A stretch of 5,833 nucleotides of DNA from Cohaesibacteraceae bacterium. GTDB lineage: Bacteria; Pseudomonadota; Alphaproteobacteria; Rhizobiales; Cohaesibacteraceae. Positions 1 through 5,833 of the stretch are shown here, one piece after another (the stretch's first letter is position 1; each line of letters begins with the position of its first letter). A model generated the notes under the pieces. The model saw nothing but the letters and a program-made list of their open reading frames with translations, did not search any database and was not told the DNA's origin. The stretch is taken from the NCBI GenBank assembly GCA_016764535.1, contig JAESRR010000144.1, forward strand, positions 1-5,833, in the 5' to 3' direction. The position numbers and the translations under genes are program-made.

Positions 1-270
1 TTTTCGAAGCCATTCTTCGGGGATTTCTTCCTCAATTATCTCATCAAGCCCTGATCCGTTTTCAATACCTTTGAACGTCGTAGAGAATACCCGGTCAAAT
101 CGATCAAGATAGCGCTCGTCTTTAACCAGTGAAGCTCTGGACAAGTAGTAAAAATCCTCAACCAGTTTTTGTGGGAGATCTTTTTGCATTGCATCCAGCA
201 ACATCAAATACTCTCGAAGTGATACAGGGATTTGTGCCTGACGAAGATTGGCAAAGAAATTAAGAAACAC
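1..270 (-). CDS. CoxE-like VWA-domain protein, N-terminal part (runs off left edge)
   Basis: This is the beginning of a minus-strand gene that leaves the window at base 1. The visible protein reads FLNFFANLRQAQIPVS, then REYLMLLDAM, and later VEDFYYLSRASLVKDE followed by RYLDRFDRVF. This is the characteristic N-terminus of CoxE-like proteins (about 390 residues, from memory), whose C-terminal von Willebrand A domain would lie outside the window. Such proteins normally partner a MoxR AAA+ ATPase in assembling or activating other proteins, often metal enzymes. I chose the GTG at 270-268 because it has an AGGTGA Shine-Dalgarno on the minus strand (281-276, 5-nt spacer) and because family members start almost directly with the LxFFxxLR helix. 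An in-frame ATG at 312-310 would add 14 residues but has no clear ribosome site. The gene follows ycjF in the same direction with a gap of 77 nt (35 nt with the ATG), so it is probably co-transcribed. Family assignment is confident; the start is less so. Confidence 0.85.
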   Translation of the reverse strand, partial: MFLNFFANLRQAQIPVSLREYLMLLDAMQKDLPQKLVEDFYYLSRASLVKDERYLDRFDRVFSTTFKGIENGSGLDEIIEEEIPEEWLRK

Positions 271-275
271 GACAC

Positions 276-281
276 TCACCT
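276..281 (-). promoter_or_regulatory. Ribosome binding site deciding the VWA gene start
   Basis: On the minus strand this reads AGGTGA, 5 nt before the GTG at 270-268. It favours that GTG over the upstream in-frame ATG at 312, which is preceded by no purine-rich SD. The choice rests on spacing and family length only. Confidence 0.5.
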
Positions 282-331
282 GTTTGGTACAGCTATCTCG
301 CTGGAAATCCATTGGTTTCGATATACCGCTG

Positions 332-344
332 GAATTGGCAATTC
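332..344. repeat. Palindrome GAATTG-G-CAATTC between ycjF and the VWA gene
   Basis: Two perfect 6-bp arms around a single central base lie just past the ycjF stop and before the VWA gene. With a 1-nt centre it would act as a DNA-binding site rather than a full hairpin. It may be chance in an AT-rich spacer. Confidence 0.25.
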
Positions 345-347
345 AAT

Positions 348-1370
348 TTATTGACTGTCTGCTTCGCCAACTTTTGCGCGACGACCCAGTGCCTTGATGA
401 CTTCTCTGACTTTGGGTTCTTTTAATTCACTAAACGGCATGGGTCTACATGCTTCAATTGCAGCTATTCCCACGCGCGCTATGAAAATACCATTAAGCAA
501 ACCCTGGCCCAGTTTGGCTGATAGACGGGCGGCAATACCGTGTCCCAGAACCTGTTGAACGACTGCCTCTGTTGCGGCGAGGCCTCCGGTAATTACCAAT
601 TGTGCGGCTACCGCACGAAAAAGCCGCGTAAAGGCAAACAAGCCGGGCCGTCCACCATATATGTGTGCAATTTTTCGGACCATCCGTATGGTCTCATATA
701 TAACTGCAGCAAGATCAATAAATGCACGTGGACTAACTGCGGTGATGATCGCACCACGCTGGGCGCTGGCATGAACAGCATGCATCGCATCCCGGTCAAG
801 GGGATGCATAATTGTTCTTTCCGTAATGGCAATGATATCCCGGCCATCCATGGCATTGGCCAGATCAGATTTCAGGGCTCTCAAATGTAAAGTCATTTCA
901 CGGCGTGACGCGTAAAGATCAACTATTCCGCCAATAAGCTTGATCGCCGGTTTTCGTTTGGATCCCGAGTTATGGATTTTGACGGTCTTGTTGCGAAATG
1001 CGTCGAGTTTTTTCAATCTGGATATAGCGCGTATTTCGCGTCCGACAAAGACAAGGAATGTGAATGCAAGTCCAATTACCAAGCCAAGCGCAATCCATCC
1101 AAGTGTGGGTTGTCTTGTGAATAAATCCTGAATGTATGCTTCTGCGGATAAAAGCAATTGAAACACAATCAAAGTCAGCAAAATACTGAAAAAAAATCCA
1201 GACCATGAAAACCTGGCTGGTTTCATTTTTGGTTGTGAATGCTGTGCCTCGAATTCGGGTTCAAAGGAAATGTCTTCTTCTACCCGAATTTGAGCACGTG
1301 GATTTTTGCCGCCGGCAGTCAGCTGTATAGCCAGTGGGAGTTGTTGGGATTTTGGTGGCGAATTCTTCAA
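348..1370 (-). CDS. ycjF: YcjF-family inner membrane protein (DUF697/TIGR01620)
   Basis: This 340-residue protein is close in length to E. coli YcjF (about 350). Residues 1-50 are polar and hydrophilic. Two membrane segments follow at about 57-75 and 90-110, and then a basic stretch (REIRAISRLKKL, 111-122). The C-terminal half carries DUF697 hallmarks: AVSPRAFIDLAAV (211-223), RKIAHIYGGRPG (232-243), and RLSAKLGQGLLNGIFIARVG ending in EACRPMPF (282-313), which matches the E. coli pattern of RLS, QG, TARLGI and ELCRPLPW as I recall it. A further hydrophobic helix lies near 250-272. The function is not established; the family accompanies YcjX and, in enterobacteria, the phage-shock operon, pointing to an envelope role. 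The start is a TTG inside the ycjX stop region (TTGA overlap), supported by AGGGGA with a 9-nt spacer. This implies translational coupling to ycjX. Confidence 0.92.
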   Translation of the reverse strand: MKNSPPKSQQLPLAIQLTAGGKNPRAQIRVEEDISFEPEFEAQHSQPKMKPARFSWSGFFFSILLTLIVFQLLLSAEAYIQDLFTRQPTLGWIALGLVIGLAFTFLVFVGREIRAISRLKKLDAFRNKTVKIHNSGSKRKPAIKLIGGIVDLYASRREMTLHLRALKSDLANAMDGRDIIAITERTIMHPLDRDAMHAVHASAQRGAIITAVSPRAFIDLAAVIYETIRMVRKIAHIYGGRPGLFAFTRLFRAVAAQLVITGGLAATEAVVQQVLGHGIAARLSAKLGQGLLNGIFIARVGIAAIEACRPMPFSELKEPKVREVIKALGRRAKVGEADSQ

Positions 1371-2872
1371 TTGAATATGTCCCCTACCAGAAATTCCAAT
1401 GTTCGGTCCAGGCGTATATGGGGCAGTGACAAGGAATCTCCAAACGCGTTTTGTTCTTGTGGTGGCGGGACAAACCGGACAAATTGATGCAGTGATTTAT
1501 TGATGTCTGCTTCAGGTTTTGAATCAACCCGGGAACTATTGATGTTCTCATCTTCTGCAAGAGATTCATCTCTGTGTTGAAGTGAATCAACAATGGATGA
1601 CAAGTCTCCGGGATATAACGCAAATTCTGTTTTTCCATCAAACAACTGATCGTCAATAATCTGGTTATCTTCCGGTGTGCCCATTAATCCTGGTAGCTCT
1701 GTTCCGTCATAATGTAATGTGGCTTCCCTCGTGGCACGTATGGCAGAAAGCGCCACGACATCTGTGTTGATATTCTGGATTTCAGTTCTCTTCCGGGCTC
1801 TATCAATCAAGGATCCGAGGAGCTTTTCCAAATATTCATGATCTTTGTGATGCAAGTGATCGGCCTTTGTCGCAGCAAACAGAACTCGATCTATTCTGCG
1901 ACTTAACAGGTGTGTCAACCAATGGTTCTTTCCTGGTCTGAAGGCTCTGAGCGTTTGTGTCAGAGTATCTTCAAGCTCCCTGAGATGGGTGGGACCTCCA
2001 TTTACAGCATTTAGTACATCAACGAGCACGATTTGACGGTCGAGACGTGCAAAATGATTCTCAAAAAATGGTTTTACGATCAGTTTTTTATAGGCTTCAA
2101 ATCTGGATTCCATTGCTGCCCAAATGGAGTTTCTCGCAATTTCTGTCTCAGGATTTTTTTCAATGGGAGCGAATGTTAATGCGGGAGAACCATCGAGATC
2201 CCCGGGCATGAGAAATCTCCCAGGTGTCAAAAGTGCGATATTGCCTTCGTTGTCTCTTACTTTTTGAAGGTAGCTGGTGAATGCCTTGCTTATATTTTCG
2301 ATCAGCGCCGGGTCTTCGGGTAAATTGATGTTCAGATGATGGATCCGCGCATGCCAATCGCTTGCAAATTGTCTTCGCAAGGGTGCCTTGCTCGAAGCCA
2401 GTGTTTTAATAGACCACTGTTCGTAACTCGTCTCCAATAACGACAAATCGAGTAGCCACTCTCCGGGGTAATCCACAAAATCAAGATGTATCCGGTTTCT
2501 GCCCATCTTGCGCGCAATGTATCCTGAAGGTTCGTATTCAATTGTCAGCCTGACCTGGCTGATCCGTCTGGTTGATTTGGGCCATGTTCTGTTTTCGATA
2601 ATATTTTTAATATGTTCTTCATATCGAAAGCGGGGCAACGCGGGATCAGGCTGTGGTGTCAAATAGGCTTTTTGAATCTGTCCGGACGCGACTGCTGCCA
2701 TACGTGGTAATCGGCCATCGTGAATCAAGTTATGTAATACCGCAGAAATGAAAACTGTTTTTCCTGATCTGGCCAGACCTGTAACGCCAATGCGAATTGT
2801 TGGTTCCAGCAATTCTCCAAGGCGCTCCTGTGCCGTCAGGAGGCTATTTCTGGTTTCATCTTTCCAGTTCAT
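1367..2872 (-). CDS. ycjX: YcjX-like P-loop GTPase (DUF463)
   Basis: This 501-residue protein is somewhat longer than E. coli YcjX (about 465). The Walker A/G1 loop is GLARSGKT (32-39; K38, T39) within IRIGVTGLARSGKTVF. A switch-like DFVDYPGEWLLD (131-142) supplies a DxPG variant of the G3 motif. TKAD (335-338) matches the G4 guanine-specificity motif. IVLVDVLNAVNGGP (281-294) and the ending LPHIRLDRTLEFLVGD (483-498) are family signatures. Proteins of this family bind guanine nucleotides and are encoded with YcjF; in enterobacteria they belong to the phage-shock regulon, but their job is unresolved. ATG at 2872 is preceded by GAGGA (2881-2877) with a 4-nt spacer. Residues about 424-465 form an acidic, low-complexity linker that probably accounts for the extra length. 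The gene is first in its block, diverging from the oxidoreductase. Confidence 0.94.
   Translation of the reverse strand: MNWKDETRNSLLTAQERLGELLEPTIRIGVTGLARSGKTVFISAVLHNLIHDGRLPRMAAVASGQIQKAYLTPQPDPALPRFRYEEHIKNIIENRTWPKSTRRISQVRLTIEYEPSGYIARKMGRNRIHLDFVDYPGEWLLDLSLLETSYEQWSIKTLASSKAPLRRQFASDWHARIHHLNINLPEDPALIENISKAFTSYLQKVRDNEGNIALLTPGRFLMPGDLDGSPALTFAPIEKNPETEIARNSIWAAMESRFEAYKKLIVKPFFENHFARLDRQIVLVDVLNAVNGGPTHLRELEDTLTQTLRAFRPGKNHWLTHLLSRRIDRVLFAATKADHLHHKDHEYLEKLLGSLIDRARKRTEIQNINTDVVALSAIRATREATLHYDGTELPGLMGTPEDNQIIDDQLFDGKTEFALYPGDLSSIVDSLQHRDESLAEDENINSSRVDSKPEADINKSLHQFVRFVPPPQEQNAFGDSLSLPHIRLDRTLEFLVGDIFN
1380..1385 (-). promoter_or_regulatory. Ribosome binding site for ycjF, inside the end of ycjX
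   Basis: The minus strand reads AGGGGA, 9 nt upstream of the TTG start at 1370-1368. It lies within the last codons of ycjX. It supports the rare TTG start and the overlapping gene arrangement, since no ATG in the same frame is available before residue 49. Confidence 0.6.
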
Positions 2873-3030
2873 TCTGTCCTCATCGTTACGTCTAAGGACT
2901 TAGGGTGCAGATCATGCGGTTGCAAACATTATTTTTTCTTCCGATCTTAATTGATGAGAAGAAGAGTATAAATTGTTTGAATTCAGTTGGTTATGTTCAA
3001 TGCTTTGCACAATGAATCCTTCTGGATTAA

Positions 3031-3075
3031 CTTGTTCACAAAGTGATTCAACTTTTTGATGTGTGTGCGAACAAG
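3031..3075. repeat. Inverted repeat CTTGTTC / GAACAAG upstream of the oxidoreductase
   Basis: Two perfect 7-bp arms (3031-3037 and 3069-3075) are separated by 31 bp. The left arm covers the candidate -35 box and the right arm falls just after the candidate -10. Such placement would suit a dimeric regulator binding at the promoter, but a 7-bp match may be chance. Confidence 0.3.
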
Positions 3076-3092
3076 ACACCCATCGGATTTGC

Positions 3093-3096
3093 AGGA
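3093..3096 (+). promoter_or_regulatory. Ribosome binding site deciding the oxidoreductase start
   Basis: AGGA lies 7 nt before the ATG at 3104-3106. In-frame TTG (3056) and ATG (3059) codons further upstream lack an SD and would add 15-16 residues unlike this family, so the start at 3104 is preferred. Confidence 0.65.
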
Positions 3097-3103
3097 ATTC
3101 AGA

Positions 3104-4396
3104 ATGTCTGACTATATTTCCGGTTATTATCAGCAATCACTTACTGATCGACGTGATTGCAAGGTTCTCGAAACACATTGTGCTGTGGATGTTTGTGTGG
3201 TGGGTGGAGGACTGGCCGGGTTAACGACAGCACGGGAACTGGCTATTGGCGGCAAAAAAGTCGTTTTGCTGGAGCAATATAAAATTGGTTGGGGGGCGTC
3301 CGGACGTAACGGAGGTTTTGTATCTTCGGGATTTGCCCTTGGTATGCCTGCTTTGGAAAAGAGGCTGGGTTTTCGGCATGCCAAAGCGCTTTACGATCTA
3401 TCTGTAACTGGTCTTGAATATGTCGCTGACAGGGTTAGAGATTTTTCTGATGATGGTTTGAAAACCGGTGATGGTTGGTTATCGGTGTCAAGACATGATG
3501 ATGAAAACAATATCAGGCGTTCGACAAGTCACATGGTCGATGCTTATGGAGCTCCGCTGCGATATTGCGATATCGCCACGGTCCGCCGGGAATTGAAATC
3601 AAAACGATATTTTCAAGGTTGCATCGACAGTTCGGCATTTCACATCCATCCTCTCAATTATGCCCGTCGTTTGGCAGAAGATGCCCAACAACATGGTGCC
3701 ATTGTTTATGAACAAAGCGGCGTGATAAATTTGTTTTATGATGGGTTGGAATGGGTAGTTGAAACGCGATCAGGCAATGTAGTGAGAGCCCGGGATGTTG
3801 TTATGTGTGGAAGTGCATATTTGCAGAAAGTCCTTCCAAAGATTGAACGCGCAATATTGCCGGTGGCTACATATGTCATAACCACAATTCCGGAACCGGA
3901 CATGCTGGATAACATTATTGGTTATGATGGTTGCATAGCAGATACACGGCGTGCCGGAGACTATTATCGTAAAACCGGGAACGGCAGATTACTTTGGGGA
4001 GGTCGAATAAGTACTCGCCGATCCGAGCCGCGGAAACTTGCCGGTTTATTAAAGAAAGACATCCTATCGATTTATCCGGAATTCGGGGACTTAAAAATCG
4101 AGTCAGCCTGGTCGGGGTTGATGGGATATTGTGTCCATAAAATGCCTCTTATAGGTAATTTAAAACCGGGGTTATGGGTTGCAACGGGGTTTGGTGGACA
4201 TGGCCTGAATACGACTGCGATGGCTGGCAAATTAATTGCTTCGGCGATTGGGTCCGGGGATGACCAATATAAATTGTTTGATCCATTCAAGGCAATGTGG
4301 GGCGGAGGAGTGTTGGGGCGATCTGCTACCCAGATAGCATATTGGCATATGCAGCTGAAAGATAAATGGGATGAACGCCGGAAATCAAAAGCTTGA
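3104..4396 (+). CDS. FAD-dependent oxidoreductase, DAO family (PuuB/OrdL-like)
   Basis: This 430-residue flavoenzyme is typical of the D-amino-acid-oxidase-like fold. The N-terminus carries the dinucleotide-binding motif DVCVVGGGLAGLTTARELA (29-47; G34, G36, G39), with the ribose-binding acid E57 in VVLLEQ. It is followed by GASGRNGGFV (64-73), typical of the group that includes gamma-glutamylputrescine oxidase (PuuB) and OrdL-type enzymes. The C-terminal FAD-contacting segment is VATGFGGHGLNTT (359-371). The enzyme should oxidise a C-N bond of an amine or amino acid, reducing FAD and passing electrons to oxygen or another acceptor. The actual substrate cannot be read from sequence. No polyamine-pathway genes are visible nearby, so PuuB function is not claimed. 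No signal peptide or membrane segment is seen, so it is probably cytoplasmic. It is the only plus-strand gene and ends 4 bp from the convergent methyltransferase. Confidence 0.9.
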   Translation: MSDYISGYYQQSLTDRRDCKVLETHCAVDVCVVGGGLAGLTTARELAIGGKKVVLLEQYKIGWGASGRNGGFVSSGFALGMPALEKRLGFRHAKALYDLSVTGLEYVADRVRDFSDDGLKTGDGWLSVSRHDDENNIRRSTSHMVDAYGAPLRYCDIATVRRELKSKRYFQGCIDSSAFHIHPLNYARRLAEDAQQHGAIVYEQSGVINLFYDGLEWVVETRSGNVVRARDVVMCGSAYLQKVLPKIERAILPVATYVITTIPEPDMLDNIIGYDGCIADTRRAGDYYRKTGNGRLLWGGRISTRRSEPRKLAGLLKKDILSIYPEFGDLKIESAWSGLMGYCVHKMPLIGNLKPGLWVATGFGGHGLNTTAMAGKLIASAIGSGDDQYKLFDPFKAMWGGGVLGRSATQIAYWHMQLKDKWDERRKSKA

Positions 4397-4397
4397 T

Positions 4398-4427
4398 GAA
4401 TTATGGACTTTTGGTTGCCGATAATTC
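4398..4427. repeat. Inverted repeat GAATTAT / ATAATTC at the convergent gene ends
   Basis: Perfect 7-bp arms (4398-4404 and 4421-4427) with a 16-nt loop begin in the 4-bp gap between the two stop codons and extend into the methyltransferase 3' end. The stem is AT-rich and lacks a following T-run, so it is a poor intrinsic terminator, yet it is the only hairpin I found where two transcripts meet. Confidence 0.25.
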
Positions 4428-5012
4428 CAGAAATCCAGTTGGTGTTCCCAGATAGTCATCGCGAAAAATTCTTCGGATAATGATGTTTTCAAACATGCCG
4501 GTTCCCTGGAAAATCTCCAAAAGTTCGTCTGGCTGGTAGTACGCATAAAATCTACCAAGTTTGTCGCAGGATTCTGTGTCGCCCTGTTTGAAAGACGCCC
4601 AGATTTGACCTCCCGGTTTAATTGATGTTCCCACACGCGCCAGTAACGAATGGAATTCAGATTTGGGACAATGCAGCAATGATGCACAAGCCCAAACTCC
4701 ATCAAACATATTTTCAGAATATTCAATTTGTTCGTACAGCCTGATGTCGACCTTTAACCCTGTTAGTTTTTCAGCTTCAGCTGCAAGACCTGTTGATCCA
4801 TCACATGCAGTCACCCTGAAATTCCGATGTAGTGCATGTTTGCTTGCCCAGCCACTCCCTGATCCAAGATCAAGCATATGGCCACCGACCGGAAGCTGAT
4901 CAAGAAAATGGTTCAGATTATTGTTGGTTCGGCGTTCACTGGATTCTTGCGCATACTTCTTTGCCATTCCATCGTAGACGGCGAGTGTCTTGTCGGTGTC
5001 GTCGTTTGTCAT
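4401..5012 (-). CDS. Class I SAM-dependent methyltransferase
   Basis: This 203-residue protein has the Rossmann-type methyltransferase core. Motif I is HMLDLGSGSGWASKHAL (45-61), giving the SAM-binding D-L-G-S-G-S-G loop. The acidic residue after strand 2 is D71 in VTACDGS, expected to hold the SAM ribose. FDGVWACASLLHCP (103-116) is the motif IV region, and IKPGGQIWASFKQG (131-144) is the usual post-motif strand and turn. The N-terminus (KTLAVYDGMAKKYA, 8-21) resembles small-molecule methyltransferases of the Methyltransf_11/25 type. The substrate is unknown. The ATG lies 2 nt after the moxR stop, so the two genes are very likely co-transcribed and possibly translationally coupled. The SD is weak (AGAGA, 5022-5018, 5-nt spacer; GAGGG lies further up). 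No membrane segment or signal peptide is seen. Confidence 0.9.
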   Translation of the reverse strand: MTNDDTDKTLAVYDGMAKKYAQESSERRTNNNLNHFLDQLPVGGHMLDLGSGSGWASKHALHRNFRVTACDGSTGLAAEAEKLTGLKVDIRLYEQIEYSENMFDGVWACASLLHCPKSEFHSLLARVGTSIKPGGQIWASFKQGDTESCDKLGRFYAYYQPDELLEIFQGTGMFENIIIRRIFRDDYLGTPTGFLELSATKSP

Positions 5013-5014
5013 GC

Positions 5015-5833
5015 TTATCTCTGCCCTCGCGCCATGAAAGCCAATCTTTCAAATAAATGGACATCCTGCTCGTTTTTTAACAATGCCCCATGCAATGGTG
5101 GAATTGTATTCTTTGGATTTTGCTCGCGTAAAGTTTTCGCATCAACATCTTCATTTAGAAGTAGTTTTATCCAGTCCAGCAATTCAGATGTTGAAGGTTT
5201 TTTCTTGAGACCAGGAGTATCTCTTAACTGATAAAAACAATTCAATGCCTCACGCAGGAGATCAGATTTTAAATCTGGAAAATGTACATCAACGATGGAC
5301 TGCATGGTTTGTGTATCGGGAAACTGGATGTAATGAAAAAAACAACGGCGTAGAAACGCGTCAGGTAATTCTTTCTCATTGTTTGACGTGATGATTACTA
5401 TGGGGCGGGTTTCTGCCCTGACTTCTTCGCCGGTTTCATAAACGTGGAACTCCATACGATCAAGTTCCTGAAGCAGGTCGTTGGGAAATTCGATGTCCGC
5501 TTTGTCTATTTCGTCAATCAACAATACTGGGCGATCTGTAGCGGTAAATGCTTCCCACATTTTTCCTTTTCTTATATAATTATTGATGTCGTGGACTTTG
5601 GCATCGCCCAGCTGACTGTCCCGCAATCGCGATACGGCATCATATTCGTACAGTCCCTGTTGTGCTCTGGTTGTTGACTTGATGTGCCATTGAATCAGCC
5701 GGGCATTCAGCGACCGGGCTACTTCGTGCGCCAGTATGGTTTTACCTGTTCCAGGTTCGCCCTTGATCAGTAATGGCCTTTCGAGCGCTATTGCAGCATT
5801 TACAGCAATTTGCAGATCCCTTGTTGCAATGTA
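5015..5833 (-). CDS. MoxR-family AAA+ ATPase (N-terminus beyond right edge)
   Basis: The reading frame is open to the right edge, giving 272 residues; comparison with the family suggests only about 10 N-terminal residues are missing. Counting from the edge, Walker A is GEPGTGKT (25-32; K31, T32), Walker B is VLLIDEID (103-110; D107, E108), sensor 1 is ITSNNEKELP (148-157), and an arginine-finger-like DAFLRRC follows (158-164). KSTTRAQQGLYEYDAVSRLR (52-71), FPNDLLQELDRMEF (116-129), and the C-terminal PGLKKKPSTSELLDW and ALLKNEQDVHLFERLAFMAR are strongly conserved in this MoxR subgroup. These ATPases form ring oligomers and act as chaperone-like remodelers with a VWA-domain partner, normally encoded next door. 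Here the next gene is a methyltransferase (2-nt gap), and a CoxE-like VWA gene appears only about 4.7 kb away. The internal TTG at 5626 is not the start, because the catalytic Walker A lies upstream of it. Confidence 0.95.
   Translation of the reverse strand, partial: YIATRDLQIAVNAAIALERPLLIKGEPGTGKTILAHEVARSLNARLIQWHIKSTTRAQQGLYEYDAVSRLRDSQLGDAKVHDINNYIRKGKMWEAFTATDRPVLLIDEIDKADIEFPNDLLQELDRMEFHVYETGEEVRAETRPIVIITSNNEKELPDAFLRRCFFHYIQFPDTQTMQSIVDVHFPDLKSDLLREALNCFYQLRDTPGLKKKPSTSELLDWIKLLLNEDVDAKTLREQNPKNTIPPLHGALLKNEQDVHLFERLAFMARGQR

Larger units (their letters stand above)
2873..3103. promoter_or_regulatory. Divergent intergenic region between ycjX and the oxidoreductase
   Basis: This 231-bp AT-rich region must hold promoters for both directions. 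For the plus strand a candidate is TTGTTC (3032-3037), a 17-nt spacer and TTTGAT (3055-3060), a moderate sigma-70-like match. For the minus strand the best -10 is TATACT (2970-2965), but no good -35 sits 16-18 nt upstream. TATAAA (2967-2972, plus) also lacks a partner. Short inverted repeats lie at 2892-2903 (CTAAG-GA-CTTAG) and at 3031-3037/3069-3075 (CTTGTTC/GAACAAG). I saw no convincing gene or structured RNA here. Promoter calls are by eye only. Confidence 0.35.

Noticed and set aside
540..890. 116-codon plus-strand open frame
   Set aside because: It lies wholly within ycjF on the other strand, and its cysteine-rich translation matches no family I recognise.
2951..2972. TTGATG and TATAAA as a plus-strand promoter
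   Set aside because: The spacer is only 10 nt, too short for a sigma-70 promoter.
3056..3103. N-terminal extension of the oxidoreductase from TTG 3056 or ATG 3059
   Set aside because: There is no SD upstream, whereas ATG 3104 has AGGA at good spacing and gives a normal family N-terminus; the extension also overlaps the candidate -10 box.
2912..3136. 74-codon minus-strand open frame across the ycjX/oxidoreductase intergenic region
   Set aside because: It starts at a TTG inside the oxidoreductase, has no ribosome site or recognisable domain, and would block the promoter region.
4878..5231. 117-codon plus-strand open frame spanning the methyltransferase/moxR junction
   Set aside because: It is antisense to two well-supported genes and its product has no recognisable features.
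5015..5626. Reading the MoxR gene as starting at TTG 5626
   Set aside because: The frame continues to the right edge and encodes the Walker A loop GEPGTGKT, so 5626 is internal.
1..5833. Mobile element, CRISPR array, toxin-antitoxin or phage-defence system
   Set aside because: No direct-repeat array, transposase, integrase, small toxin-antitoxin pair or defence nuclease was found on either strand. The MoxR and VWA proteins are of the housekeeping CoxE-like subgroup.

Overview
The window fits a chromosomal stretch of a proteobacterium, most likely an alphaproteobacterium of moderate G+C. This is an inference from the style of the YcjX, MoxR and CoxE-like proteins and from dense, co-directional, overlapping genes with ordinary Shine-Dalgarno sites. 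No rRNA or other taxonomic marker is present. No tRNA, insertion sequence, CRISPR array or phage gene was seen.

Layout, left to right. (1) The start of a minus-strand CoxE-like VWA-domain gene, running off the left edge. (2) ycjF (DUF697/TIGR01620 membrane protein) and (3) ycjX (DUF463 P-loop GTPase), both minus strand and overlapping by the tetranucleotide TTGA. (4) A divergent intergenic region of about 230 bp. (5) A plus-strand FAD-dependent amino acid oxidase (DAO)-family oxidoreductase. (6) A class I SAM-dependent methyltransferase, minus strand, whose stop lies 4 bp from the stop of the oxidoreductase. (7) A MoxR-family AAA+ ATPase, minus strand, running off the right edge with only a short N-terminal piece missing.

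There are two minus-strand transcription blocks: moxR then methyltransferase on the right, and ycjX then ycjF then the VWA gene on the left. The oxidoreductase sits between them in the opposite direction. MoxR ATPases and CoxE/VWA proteins normally work as a chaperone-like pair encoded side by side. Here the two halves flank about 4.7 kb holding four other genes. YcjX and YcjF are the pair that accompanies the phage-shock (psp) locus in enterobacteria; no psp gene is in view. The arrangement suggests either a split moxR-vwa operon or a link between MoxR/VWA and YcjXF, but the window alone cannot decide. All families are known; the gene order is the unusual part.
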